64,000 nucleotides of DNA from Paragorgia papillata (lineage: Eukaryota; Cnidaria; Anthozoa; Scleralcyonacea; Coralliidae). This document shows positions 35,665 through 44,343 of this stretch, piece by piece. A program made the position numbers and the translations under genes. The stretch lies in contig JAWNZC010000030.1 in the NCBI GenBank assembly GCA_035771165.1, forward strand, positions 358,501 through 422,500, given 5' to 3'. Position 1 is the first letter of the stretch; each line of letters starts with the position of its first letter. Under the pieces are notes generated by a model that had not been told where the DNA came from, searched no databases, and saw nothing but the letters and a program-made list of their open reading frames with translations.

Positions 35665-35670
35665 ATAAAC

Positions 35671-37202
35671 ATGAGTTACTACTATGGATACTATGAAGAT
35701 TTAGATTTACCCAGTTATGGAAAGGATGGAGAACAGGGTCCCCAAGGTGATACAGGACCCCAAGGTGATACAGGACCACAAGGACCTCAAGGTTCAGCAG
35801 GTCCAAAAGGGGACAAAGGGGACAAAGGTTTAACAGGGTCTAAAGGATCCCAAGGAGATACCGGTAGCAGAGGAACCCAAGGAATTCAGGGTTTAGCAGG
35901 TTTTAAAGGATCCAAAGGAGACAAGGGAGACAAAGGAGATACTGGTAACACAGGACCCCAAGGTTCAAAAGGAGACAAAGGAGATCAAGGAAACCAAGGG
36001 TCTCAAGGTGTAGCAGGACCCCAGGGGTCCAAAGGGCTTCGCGGTTCCCAAGGTTCTAAAGGAGACAAAGGAGATAAAGGAGACAGAGGTTTAACAGGTA
36101 CAGCAGGTGCAGCAGCCCAACAAAAAGGAGACAAAGGAGACAAAGGAGATAAAGGAGACAAAGGAAAGGAGACAAAGGAGACAAAGGGCTAACAGGAGCC
36201 AAAGGAGACAAAGGAGACCATGGTATTAGAGGACCCCAAGGACTTAAAGGAGACAAAGGATCCCAAGGTTTAGCAGGTGTAACAGGTGCAGCAGGTTCCA
36301 AAGGAGACAAAGGAGACCATGGAACCCAAGGATCCCAAGGATCCAAAGGAGACAAAGGAGACAAAGGAGACAAAGGTATGGCGGGTTCAGCAGTTCAAAA
36401 AGGAGACAAAGGAGATCCTGGTGATGATGGAGCAAAAGGAAACAAAGGTAACACTGGGGCAACAGGTCCACAAGGTCCACAAGGTCCACAAGGTCCGCAA
36501 GGAGCCCAAGGTCCTCAAGGATCCAAAGGTACCACCGGTAACACAGGATCCCAAGGACCCCAAGGACCTCAAGGAACCAAAGCAGATAAAGGGGACAAAG
36601 GAGACAAAGGAGATCAAGGAGATCAAGGAATCCGAGGATTACCAGGAGGAAAAGGATCAACTGGACTAAGAGGGCTCAGAGGTCTAAGAGGAGTTACAGG
36701 AACCACAGGACCAGCTGGATCTTTTTCGCAGTTAATAAAGTACAAAAAAGATAGTGGAAAAACAAACCACAAAGCAGGTAGTTGGGATAACACCAATAAC
36801 ATTAGCACTTTGGTATCATTTACATCAACCAATGATACTGGAAAATATTTAATATCATATTGGTTTTTACTTCAACCAGATGGCCATAAAATAGACCAAC
36901 AAAGTAGAAAATCTTCATGGTGGGATGGTAGTACTTACAATGCATATTTTGATCTAAAAACAAACCTTTACCATGGAGATATTACAAACAGATCAAATGA
37001 ACTTTCAGGTTTGGAAACTATAACCATGGGAAGAACATATAACGAAAACCTTTCCCACAATGTATTTTGTCAAGGTATTGCAACCATAAAAAAGGCGGCC
37101 CAAATATCTTTACATAGCTATTCTGGTTCGGTTGGTGATGACTATACCTACTTGTTTTTCAATGTGTGGGATGTTGAAATTAACCTGCTTAAAATTAATT
37201 AA
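35671..37202 (+). pseudogene. Polinton collagen-like fibre with C1q/TNF-like head, frameshifted
   Basis: Starts MSYYYGYYED. About 320 residues of Gly-X-Y repeats follow (GPQGDTGPQG, KGDKGDKG), then a roughly 160-residue C-terminal domain with beta-strand pattern (GKYLISYWFLLQ, NAYFDLKTNLYHGD, YLFFNVWDVEI) like C1q heads. The Gly-X-Y pattern leaves the first frame near 36165-36190, inside a run of GGAGACAAA units, and continues in another frame; the first frame then stops at 36192. One net base is missing. A polymerase slip in the repeat, an assembly error or real inactivation are all possible. The role, by analogy, is a trimeric receptor-binding fibre. Confidence 0.75.
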
Positions 37203-37207
37203 TAAAA

Positions 37208-37417
37208 ATGGACTCCAAAGAATTTCCAAAAGTTTTGAAATGTAAATTTGGATACCAATGTGTTTTGGTTAAGGCTGTCCGTAAAACAGCAACAGACAAC
37301 TCCATAGAAAAAATATACTACAACATAAGCCATAAAAATATTTGTAATTATTTACACCCCAATGAAGACCTAATAAAAATGCTAACACGGATAGGTGTAT
37401 ATGATACTGTTTTTTAA
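37208..37417 (+). CDS. Polinton small unknown protein (69 aa)
   Basis: Starts six bases after the fibre stop, following AATTAATAAAA. Short, basic, with two Cys (LKCKFGYQC) and no recognised family. The tight spacing and start motif support a real gene. Confidence 0.55.
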   Translation: MDSKEFPKVLKCKFGYQCVLVKAVRKTATDNSIEKIYYNISHKNICNYLHPNEDLIKMLTRIGVYDTVF

Positions 37418-37548
37418 ACTAGTTGTTAAACTAGTTGTTGAACAAATTTAAACTAGTTGGCTTTGCGGGTTAAACAAATTTAAACTAGTTGACAAACTAG
37501 CTGTTAAACTAGTTGCCAAACAAACTTAAACAAATTTTAAACAAATAA
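37418..37548. repeat. AACTAGTT palindrome cluster
   Basis: The intergenic gap holds six copies of AAACTAGTTG or near variants, several in alternating spacing with AACAAATTTAAAC. It is the only gap in the element with this repeat and could be a regulatory or replication site (inference). Confidence 0.6.
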
Positions 37549-37920
37549 ATGGAAGCAGAACAAAGTAAACAAAGTGAAAAAAGTGAAGAAAAACAAACTA
37601 TTACAAAAACCCCTCCACCTGTCCGCACCAAAAATCCAAAAAGAGTTGCTCAAGGAAAAAAACTGGCTGCAATAAGTAGGGCCGCAAAACTAAAGAAAAA
37701 ACAACAGTTGGAAACAATCCCAGAAGAAACTGAAAAAATGTCTCCAACATCTTTAATAACATTTACTGGAACAATACTTGGAACTTGTTGTACACTCCTA
37801 CTGACTTACATCGCATACAGTAAATGGGTAGGGACCCAACCTGGAGACAAACATCTTAACCCCACAGAAATTCCAAAGACAAAAACAGTTTACAAAGACC
37901 TTTCCCAATATGATCTTTAA
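37549..37920 (+). CDS. Polinton small membrane protein (123 aa)
   Basis: Starts after TAAATAAATGG context (TAAATG). The N-terminal 65 residues are charged, Lys/Gln-rich; one transmembrane helix at about 69-90 (LITFTGTILGTCCTLLLTYIAY); a short tail. No family recognised. Probably virion membrane or structural (inference). Confidence 0.65.
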   Translation: MEAEQSKQSEKSEEKQTITKTPPPVRTKNPKRVAQGKKLAAISRAAKLKKKQQLETIPEETEKMSPTSLITFTGTILGTCCTLLLTYIAYSKWVGTQPGDKHLNPTEIPKTKTVYKDLSQYDL

Positions 37921-38014
37921 AGGGAATTCTTCACCAAAATCTTTTTTAAATCGCTGTACACTTTGTAAGATTTAATCATGTCTAACCATTTCTTTACAAA
38001 GACCAAAAATGAAA

Positions 38015-38036
38015 TCCTATCCATAACAGGATAGGA
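38015..38036. terminator. Intergenic hairpin 2
   Basis: TCCTATCC, 6-nt loop, GGATAGGA, eight perfect pairs, about 95 bp after the preceding stop and 32 bp before the next possible start. Confidence 0.55.
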
Positions 38037-38067
38037 ATTCAAATAAAAAATATGATCGCACACAGTT

Positions 38068-38259
38068 ATGCAACAGAATGTGTTTTTAGAAGCCAAACCT
38101 GGTTTAACATTGGAAAACTTATACACCTTATTTCAGAAGGGAGCTATGATGGATACAAACTTTGGTTGTTATATAGTAAATATGATCTTAAAAACTATAA
38201 TGAAAACCATTGTTATCATATTTGGGGAAATTTTGAACCCTAAACAAAAATTTTTTTAA
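38068..38259 (+). CDS. Possible small hydrophobic protein (63 aa)
   Basis: The ORF ends in a hydrophobic stretch (CYIVNMILKTIMKTIVIIFGEIL) and stops 11 bases before the capsid gene. An alternative overlapping frame starts at 38052 with a better start context but reads less like protein. One of the two is probably real. Confidence 0.4.
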   Translation: MQQNVFLEAKPGLTLENLYTLFQKGAMMDTNFGCYIVNMILKTIMKTIVIIFGEILNPKQKFF

Positions 38260-38270
38260 CACTATAATAA

Positions 38271-39481
38271 ATGAATACCGAAAGAGAAGTTGAATTAATT
38301 CCTGGTTATAACCGTTTACACAAAAGTTCAATAACCGGAGAACGAGCCCGAAATGTAATTACTTTCAATCCTAATTCGGCTAATGAAGGAGAAGTAATTT
38401 ACATACATATTCCAAAACTTAAACCTGGAGCAACCTTAGTTCCTGACAAGATGTTTCTTTTGTTTGACTTTAAGAACAAAAATACCAAATCTTGGTTTAA
38501 TAACAATCTTGCAAAACAGCTACAAGAACGACTGGAAGTCAGGTTTGCAGGCGAAAAAGTTTATGACAACACAGGAGAAAGTCTTCTGGAAACATACAAG
38601 GACTTGTGGATAGACAAACATGAAAGAGCCAATATGATCGAAGATGGTGTTGCCACAGAAAACCAAAGAAAACTTATTTCAAAATCTGATGATGCCTCTT
38701 CCGACTCATATGCAGCTGTTTACGGAACAAAACAACGAATCCAGTTGGGTAAAATTTTAAAGGACCACGGATTGTATGCCCCCCACAGCATGGCAAATGA
38801 CTTACAATATATTATTACATTGCCAAAAGCCACCAATATTATGAAAGCCCAAAGTAGTCAATCTGTGGCTGGTTACTCACTTGAAATATCGAACTTGAGT
38901 ACGAAACCATTACAAACTTTTCCCTAGTTAGTGAAATAGAATCTTCCTACCAAGTGGGTCGAGCCCTTTCCTTCGAACATGTAACCCTGATGAAAACCTC
39001 ACCATGGGCAAGAGCAACAACTTTAATCAACGAAACCATTAATTTACCAAGAAAGAGCATGAAGGCTGTTGTAATGTTGTTTACAAAAGCTTCCAGAGAT
39101 GGATCAGAAGAGTTTGTTTACCCAAACATTGAGAATGTAAAAATTACTATTGAAGGAGTTCCAAACAGTATTTACTCCCAAGGAATTCCAAAACGGAGGT
39201 TGTTTGAAGAGGCTGAACGACTTTTCAGACAAACAAATTATCCCACCATCCAAGCTGAGGAGTTCTTCACAGAAGAGAAATTCGCGCTTGTTGTAGATCT
39301 TCGTTCGATCAATGACAACGATGTGTATGGAGATGGTACCAGGCTTTTAACAACCCAGTCCGGAATCATGCTTGAAATTACAAAGAAGGCAACATCAGCT
39401 GACCTTAAATGCCATGTTTTCATTCTTTCGGATGGACTTCTAAAAGTTCAAGGAGGAGCATTCCAGAGTGTAAATTACTAA
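38271..39481 (+). pseudogene. Polinton probable major capsid protein (double jelly-roll), frameshifted
   Basis: Two frames (38271-38927 and a second from about 38900 to 39481) clearly form one protein of about 400 residues with a net one-base loss near 38890-38900. The N-part contains KQLQERLEVRFAGEKVYDN and ETYKDLWI; the second part contains PRKSMKAVVMLFTKAS and KFALVVDLRSINDN. These are features I associate with the capsid protein of cnidarian Polintons; length and position just upstream of the ATPase and penton also fit. It would form the icosahedral shell (family knowledge). No restored sequence is given. Start is TAAATG. Confidence 0.7.
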
Positions 39482-39489
39482 AATAAAAA

Positions 39490-40101
39490 ATGGAAACCCT
39501 TAAACCATTTAATATGATCATTGTCGGAATGACAAGCTGTGGGAAAACCCACTATTTGCTAAAAATGTTGTCTGAAACCCCAAAACAGTTTGAGAATATA
39601 TTTTTAATTTGTCCTACTTTTGAATGGAACAAAACATATCTTGAATGGGAACACCTCAATGACCCAAGATTTTTTGTTATTCCTTGCGACCAAGACGAGT
39701 CCGAAGATTTTTTAAAATATGTTGTGGACTACTGTAAAGGAAGACCTTCGTTAATTATTTTGGATGACTGTGCTTCGGGGCAGACTGTTAAAAACAGGAC
39801 TAGTGAGTTAGTTAAACTTGGTTTTGGCGCCAGGCATATGGATATTAGTACAATAGTTGTTACCCAACAACTAACCAGCATTGCGAAACCATATCGAGAA
39901 AATATTTCCAAACTTGTTACATTTTACAACCCAAACAGAAAAGACATGCAGGTTATCTTAGATGACTATCTGGATATACCAAAAGAAGAAGAGAAAAAAA
40001 TTAAAGAAATATTAAAATCCCAAAAATATTCAAGACTAGAAATTAACCTGATCCATCCATACCACCATACAATAAATGAGGAACCTGAGAATTTTACTTA
40101 A
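39490..40101 (+). CDS. Polinton packaging ATPase (A32/FtsK-HerA type)
   Basis: 203 residues. Walker A is IIVGMTSCGKTHYLLK near residue 11; Walker B is SLIILDDC near 93; a sensor-like VVTQQ occurs near 124, then FYNP and a helical C-terminus. The family pumps DNA into capsids. Length is normal for Polintons. It starts after AAATAAAAAATGG and its end overlaps the penton start by 26 bases, so translation of the two may be coupled or they use separate mRNAs. Confidence 0.9.
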   Translation: METLKPFNMIIVGMTSCGKTHYLLKMLSETPKQFENIFLICPTFEWNKTYLEWEHLNDPRFFVIPCDQDESEDFLKYVVDYCKGRPSLIILDDCASGQTVKNRTSELVKLGFGARHMDISTIVVTQQLTSIAKPYRENISKLVTFYNPNRKDMQVILDDYLDIPKEEEKKIKEILKSQKYSRLEINLIHPYHHTINEEPENFT

Positions 40102-40723
40102 AAATGGGGAAACAACTGTTAAATTTGAAGATCCACTGATCATAGAGGATACAAAAATGATAGTAAAAAATGCAACAGTGTTTTGGAATTTTAACAACAT
40201 AACAAGTCCAACACATATTATGCATGGGTCGAAACAAATTAGTTTCAACAATGGTTATTGGACTATTGGCATGATTATGATGAGATTAAAGGAAAACGGT
40301 ATAAAAACTGAACTACTTCCTTTTAGCTGTAAAATTAGGTTATTTCCAACAGAGAACCTTTCCCTACTTAAACTTGGTCCTTTGCTAGGATATCCAGAAA
40401 CAACAATAATTAAAAAAGGAGCAAACCTAGTCAGTCCAAAGACAGCCAACATAAATCTTGGGATGAGATTTGTATGCATAACTTGCAATATGATTGACGG
40501 AACAAAAACCTCATTTTCTGGAAACCGGGATAGAACAGCTGTAGTTCTTCCAATTACAACAAAACAGATATTGAAGGGATCCGTTGAAAAGTTTGATAAC
40601 ATTAATTCTGTAGCCATGTTAGACAATGGTATTTACAACGAACTTAAATTTAGGATTGACCAAAATGTTGGTGAAATTCTTCTTGAAATCTTTTTATGTC
40701 CAAAAAAATTTGAAATCTCCTGA
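40076..40723 (+). CDS. Polinton probable penton / minor capsid protein
   Basis: 215 residues, start overlapping the ATPase end. Beta-rich with SFNNGYWTIGMIMMRLKENG (a strand-helix feature common to penton proteins of Polintons and adenoviruses) and ELLPFSCKIRLFP near the middle. Family identification is by pattern and by its position after the ATPase, near the capsid gene. No catalytic residues. It would fill fivefold vertices and could be the dock for the two MSYxYGY proteins (inference). Confidence 0.65.
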   Translation: MRNLRILLKNGETTVKFEDPLIIEDTKMIVKNATVFWNFNNITSPTHIMHGSKQISFNNGYWTIGMIMMRLKENGIKTELLPFSCKIRLFPTENLSLLKLGPLLGYPETTIIKKGANLVSPKTANINLGMRFVCITCNMIDGTKTSFSGNRDRTAVVLPITTKQILKGSVEKFDNINSVAMLDNGIYNELKFRIDQNVGEILLEIFLCPKKFEIS

Positions 40724-40738
40724 ACTATAATAAAAGAG

Positions 40739-40915
40739 ATGATTGACCAAAATTTAGAAACCATTAAAGGGGTGTTAAATGACATGGTAAACTTGAAAGT
40801 AACTTTAAAAAAAAATAAAAACCAAAATTTAACAAACTTAAAAGTGGTGTTAAATGACTTAATAGCGGCTTTAAGGAACTATGTGAAAGTAGTAGAAATT
40901 TTAAAAATTTTCTAA
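40739..40915 (+). CDS. Polinton small helical protein (58 aa)
   Basis: ATG follows CTATAATAAAAGAG. The short Leu/Val/Lys protein has two internally similar halves (GVLNDMVNL and VVLNDLIAA), predicted as amphipathic helix. No family. A hairpin follows 12 bp after the stop, as for other genes of the element. Confidence 0.55.
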   Translation: MIDQNLETIKGVLNDMVNLKVTLKKNKNQNLTNLKVVLNDLIAALRNYVKVVEILKIF

Positions 40916-40926
40916 AAGCCATTAAC

Positions 40927-40954
40927 ATTTTGTAGTTAAAAAAAACTACAAAAT
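40927..40954. terminator. Intergenic hairpin 3
   Basis: ATTTTGTAGTT, A6 loop, AACTACAAAAT: eleven perfect pairs. Confidence 0.65.
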
Positions 40955-40968
40955 TTTACCCTTAATAA

Positions 40969-41199
40969 ATGAATAAGAACGAAGTTTTAAATGACTTGTA
41001 TCAAGCAGCATTAATTACACTTGCAGCTGTTGGAACAAGCATGGTTTTCAAAAAGGTATTAGGCCAATCTTTAGCGGCACCAGCCAGTCTTAAAGAGACA
41101 GCTAAACTTGGAGTAGCTGTTTCTGTTGGGTTATTTTCAGTAAAAATGGCACAAGAAAAAGGATACTTACCCAAAAATTTGGATCCAAAGAAAGTTTAG
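40969..41199 (+). CDS. Polinton small two-helix membrane protein (76 aa)
   Basis: Starts TAAATG. Two moderately hydrophobic segments (ALITLAAVGTSMVF and LGVAVSVGLFSVKM) flank a short loop, with a basic C-terminus. Resembles small virion membrane or capsid-lining peptides but no family match. Confidence 0.6.
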   Translation: MNKNEVLNDLYQAALITLAAVGTSMVFKKVLGQSLAAPASLKETAKLGVAVSVGLFSVKMAQEKGYLPKNLDPKKV

Positions 41200-41270
41200 T
41201 TTTTTAAAAAAGTTTTTTAACTTAAATTGAATTTTAATTTTTAAAATGGTAATAATAAAATAGGAAGAGT

Positions 41271-41708
41271 ATGAACGGATTATTTGAAAAATTGGAACAA
41301 CCAATTACATTAAAATTTAAACAAACCAAGTGCTTTGGGCTAAAACCCAACACATTTAAAGGAAAACTAAAAAGTGGTTTCAAACTAATCATCCAACTAA
41401 GTGATGAAAACTGTGAAAATGTTTTGGCAGCCTGGAGCCAACTCAAGCCAACCAAAGACACTCCATTTTTTGGAGATTTCGAAAACCTAATATCTTTCAA
41501 GATCAACGAAGAGGACCTAAGCAGGAAAAACAAGAAAGACCTCAGCGAAGGACTGTGCCATGTTGATCTGAAAGTGGAAATCAACCAGGTGTTTGCCAAC
41601 AAGAAAAAAGAGAGGTTCCCCCAGTTCCAAATAAAATTTTTGAAAAGGGTAGAGGATCCTCCACGAGAAAGACTCCCAATTGAAGACACAGGCGACATGA
41701 GTGATTAA
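41271..41708 (+). CDS. Polinton unknown protein (145 aa), possibly ssDNA-binding
   Basis: Starts in AGGAAGAGTATGAACGG. Alternating beta pattern (KSGFKLIIQLSD, HVDLKVEINQVF, PQFQIKFLKRVED) and an acidic tail (PIEDTGDMSD) are compatible with an OB-fold single-strand DNA-binding protein, which a protein-primed replicon needs, but this is a guess from pattern only. Confidence 0.55.
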   Translation: MNGLFEKLEQPITLKFKQTKCFGLKPNTFKGKLKSGFKLIIQLSDENCENVLAAWSQLKPTKDTPFFGDFENLISFKINEEDLSRKNKKDLSEGLCHVDLKVEINQVFANKKKERFPQFQIKFLKRVEDPPRERLPIEDTGDMSD

Positions 41709-41719
41709 ACAAAAATGTA

Positions 41720-41742
41720 TCCATATCCAAAAAGGATATGGA
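41720..41742. terminator. Intergenic hairpin 4
   Basis: TCCATATCC, A5 loop, GGATATGGA: nine perfect pairs, 12 bp after the stop and 15 bp before the next ATG. Confidence 0.65.
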
Positions 41743-41756
41743 AACAAAATTAATAA

Positions 41757-42152
41757 ATGGCATCAATGGTAGCAGGAGGATTGTTTAATGCTATTGCCTT
41801 TGCAGGTGCTGGATACCTGTTTCAATCATTTAACAAAGATGGTTTTGCTAAAGAGGCAAAAAGACATAATTTGGCAACAGAACAACTCCAAAAAGCTCAT
41901 GAAAAGTTTTTTGAAAATGAAATTAAAAGGAAGGACAGACAAAGAGAATTACAGGATGAAATAAGGACTGCGGGGTACAATATGCAAGATACTTCAAAAG
42001 CATTCCAAGAACTTCATAAAATTTTGCAAGGTCCTCCAGAGCCAAGACTTGAGGATTTTTACCAACCAAGCGAAGAAATGGAGAAATACCAAATTATTGC
42101 TGTAACACTTTCTGGAACAGGTGCTGGATGGTTGTTGTCAAGATTTGTTTAG
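41757..42152 (+). CDS. Polinton membrane/virion protein with PSE motif (131 aa)
   Basis: Gly/Ala-rich hydrophobic N-terminus (AGGLFNAIAFAGAGYLF), a central charged helix of about 60 residues (KRHNLATEQLQKAHEKFFE), then DFYQPSEEMEK and a C-terminal hydrophobic helix (IIAVTLSGTGAGWLLS). I recognise this layout from other cnidarian Polinton-like elements, where it is uncharacterised. Start TAAATG. Confidence 0.65.
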   Translation: MASMVAGGLFNAIAFAGAGYLFQSFNKDGFAKEAKRHNLATEQLQKAHEKFFENEIKRKDRQRELQDEIRTAGYNMQDTSKAFQELHKILQGPPEPRLEDFYQPSEEMEKYQIIAVTLSGTGAGWLLSRFV

Positions 42153-42158
42153 GATAAA

Positions 42159-42188
42159 AATTTTGTAACTTTTTTGGGTTACAAAATT
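42159..42188. terminator. Hairpin 5 between convergent genes
   Basis: AATTTTGTAAC, 8-nt loop, GTTACAAAATT: eleven perfect pairs, centred between the stop of the rightward gene (42152) and the leftward gene (42196), so it could end transcripts from both sides. Confidence 0.7.
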
Positions 42189-42195
42189 AAACTGT

Positions 42196-42600
42196 TTATT
42201 CTTTTTGGATCTTTGATAACATATACTTAAAAATTTGAAAAGATGTTTTAGGGAGTTTTTTAACACCTTCAAAATTTAAAATATATTCTATTACTCCAAA
42301 AGATTTTTCAGGATTTTTAAATGGCGGTATTGTCAAAGTTTTTAAAAGATCTCTTTGGCATATTGCAAGAATGGCATACAATACATGTTTTTTCATGGGT
42401 CGCCTTGTAACCAAACCTTGTTCTTTAAGGGTTTCAAATTTTTTTTCAAAATATTCTATAAGTTTTAGTACAACAAATTTTGGTTCTTTATGGGGTGGTA
42501 TTGGGTTCTGGGTTGGACAAATACAAATACACATGGGTTTGTCGCATTTACACAAACATTTGTGGTATATCCTCATAATCGCACAGCCATCTGCAAGCAC
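42196..42600 (-). CDS. Polinton unknown protein, Cys-rich N-terminus (134 aa or shorter)
   Basis: Cys cluster near the start (HKCLCKCDKPMCICICP) suggests metal binding; the rest is helical and basic. If the second Met (about 42576) is used, overlap with the neighbouring leftward gene falls from 53 to 29 bases. No family recognised. Confidence 0.6.
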   Translation of the reverse strand: MLADGCAIMRIYHKCLCKCDKPMCICICPTQNPIPPHKEPKFVVLKLIEYFEKKFETLKEQGLVTRRPMKKHVLYAILAICQRDLLKTLTIPPFKNPEKSFGVIEYILNFEGVKKLPKTSFQIFKYMLSKIQKE

Positions 42601-42958
42601 AAGTCAAATATTTATTTTTCTTTGAGTAAGGGTTAATGGAAGGTTTTGCCTCATGTTCTGGTAACATTTCTAGGTACATTTTCTTTAAACTTCTAACGTC
42701 AAGGCTGTCCACCACCACCCCTTTAGGTACCCCTTTAGGCACCCCTTTAGGAAGTTTCCATTCCCGATCCTTACCCAAATAACCCTGTTTTAGCAATGCT
42801 GATCCTACCACCCCACATTTTGGACAAAATTCATGCCCACCCATTTCTTCCAGTCTTTCCCCACAACAACGGCTAGCATTAGGACCATTTTTATGGTTTT
42901 CCAAGAAAATGTTTAAAGTTGGCAAAATTTTGATGTTAATATTTAACATTTGAGTCAT
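42548..42958 (-). CDS. Polinton zinc-ribbon-like protein (136 aa)
   Basis: Contains CCGERLEEMGGHEFCPKCG, a zinc-ribbon-like pattern, then KGVPKGVPKGV and a C-terminal Cys pair (CACRWLC). Could be a transcription-related protein, as many viral zinc ribbons are (inference). Its start lies eight bases downstream of the stop of the next leftward gene. Confidence 0.6.
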   Translation of the reverse strand: MTQMLNINIKILPTLNIFLENHKNGPNASRCCGERLEEMGGHEFCPKCGVVGSALLKQGYLGKDREWKLPKGVPKGVPKGVVVDSLDVRSLKKMYLEMLPEHEAKPSINPYSKKNKYLTCACRWLCDYEDIPQMFV

Positions 42959-42966
42959 TCCTTTTA

Positions 42967-44325
42967 TTATAATGATAAAACTTTAAAAATTAAAAAAACA
43001 AGTGTTATGGAAGCTCCAAAAACTTCTGGTAGCCTGTTATCATTCCTTGTTATTTCTAAGGGAGTAAAATTTCCTTGGGAATATGTTTTTTTCCAGGTTT
43101 GGACAAAGGATGTTGGCAAAGGTTTTGGTAAAGGTTTTGCTAAAGGGGTTACCAAAGATTCTTTCTCTAAAGAAGGTTTGAAATTTAAATTTAAATTTTG
43201 GTTAAATCCAAGCACCATTCTGTCAGTAGCCATGGTAAGAACATTGTTAAACCCAACCACAGGATTAACTAAAATTTTAAGATCGCTAGGAATTAAAATT
43301 AAACCAGGAGACACCGCAAAATTTAAGACAACATTGGTAGACTTTATTGCCTGCCTCATATTACTAATGCTTTCAGTAATATCATCCTGTGCTATGGTAT
43401 CTTCCATTAACTTTTTAAACACCTCTTGTGTTTGTAAACTTTTAGCGCCTTGCCCAACAATGACCCACCTTGTTTTTGCTTGGGCCCCCAACACACAGTA
43501 AACAAAAGATTCTAAGGATTGTTGAAATAGCTTTTGACCCAATGGTGTAAGACCATTGCTACTTTTTGGAACAAAGTGTTTAAAATCATTGGGATGTCTT
43601 TGGGAAGTAGACACCAACTCTTCGTATGTGTTTACCCTTCCATAACTTTTTTGTTCCAACTTTACATACCTTACTTCGTATCCAAGGTCCTTCATATCTT
43701 GTGTAAAATCTTCCGCACTTTGTGTAGAATTACTTATTTTCTGGATCCAAACATCATTAGGGTTATGTTGTAAAATTTTTATAACATCACTTGTAAGATA
43801 TCTTTTAAGTTTGTTGGGATGCTTTAAAAATCTTCTAACTTGGTAAACATAATGGTAATGGGCAATACTTGTTAAAAAAGGAGACCTAAACCTTTCAAAA
43901 CCGTTCTTAAAATGTTTGTTAGACACCCCACACAAATAACTTGCAACATAAGAAGCTGCAATGGCTGTAAAATATGGAATTGTAAGAAAGTCATTTAGGT
44001 CAGGATTCCTTACCTTTGTGGGTTCTGAAAAAGTTGAGTCTATTGGATCCAAGTCCAAAACAAAACTTTCCTTTTTGTTAACAAATAGTATAACTTTGTT
44101 AAAATTTACTGAACATTCTGGTTGTTTTGAAAAACTCTGGACAGTTCCATGGATCCCCCAACCTTTTGGCCAATATAAATATTGTGTGTAATTTTTGTTC
44201 CTTTTAAACTCATCACTTTCGGTATCCAATAAAAATTCATCCCTTAAAAAAAATATCTTCTTTCCAAATTTAAATCTTGTCAAATCAGCATTTGGGTAAG
44301 TTTTTAAAAACTCTTCTTTTGACAT
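42967..44325 (-). CDS. Polinton large unknown protein (452 aa)
   Basis: Leftward gene with its own AT-rich promoter shared with the integrase. Features: YWPKGWGIHGTVQSF near residue 52, a Tyr/His-rich middle, KPLPKPLPTSF near 405, and a C-terminal transmembrane helix (ITLVFLIFKVLSL). It looks like a structural or membrane-anchored protein. I know of no function; similar proteins occur in other cnidarian Polintons as far as I recall. Confidence 0.7.
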   Translation of the reverse strand: MSKEEFLKTYPNADLTRFKFGKKIFFLRDEFLLDTESDEFKRNKNYTQYLYWPKGWGIHGTVQSFSKQPECSVNFNKVILFVNKKESFVLDLDPIDSTFSEPTKVRNPDLNDFLTIPYFTAIAASYVASYLCGVSNKHFKNGFERFRSPFLTSIAHYHYVYQVRRFLKHPNKLKRYLTSDVIKILQHNPNDVWIQKISNSTQSAEDFTQDMKDLGYEVRYVKLEQKSYGRVNTYEELVSTSQRHPNDFKHFVPKSSNGLTPLGQKLFQQSLESFVYCVLGAQAKTRWVIVGQGAKSLQTQEVFKKLMEDTIAQDDITESISNMRQAIKSTNVVLNFAVSPGLILIPSDLKILVNPVVGFNNVLTMATDRMVLGFNQNLNLNFKPSLEKESLVTPLAKPLPKPLPTSFVQTWKKTYSQGNFTPLEITRNDNRLPEVFGASITLVFLIFKVLSL

Positions 44326-44343
44326 TATTTATTTAAATAAAAA
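44326..44343. promoter_or_regulatory. 18-bp divergent promoter
   Basis: The only sequence between the ATG of the leftward 452-aa gene and the ATG of the integrase is TATTTATTTAAATAAAAA, close to a perfect palindrome (TTTATTTAAATAAA). Confidence 0.6.
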
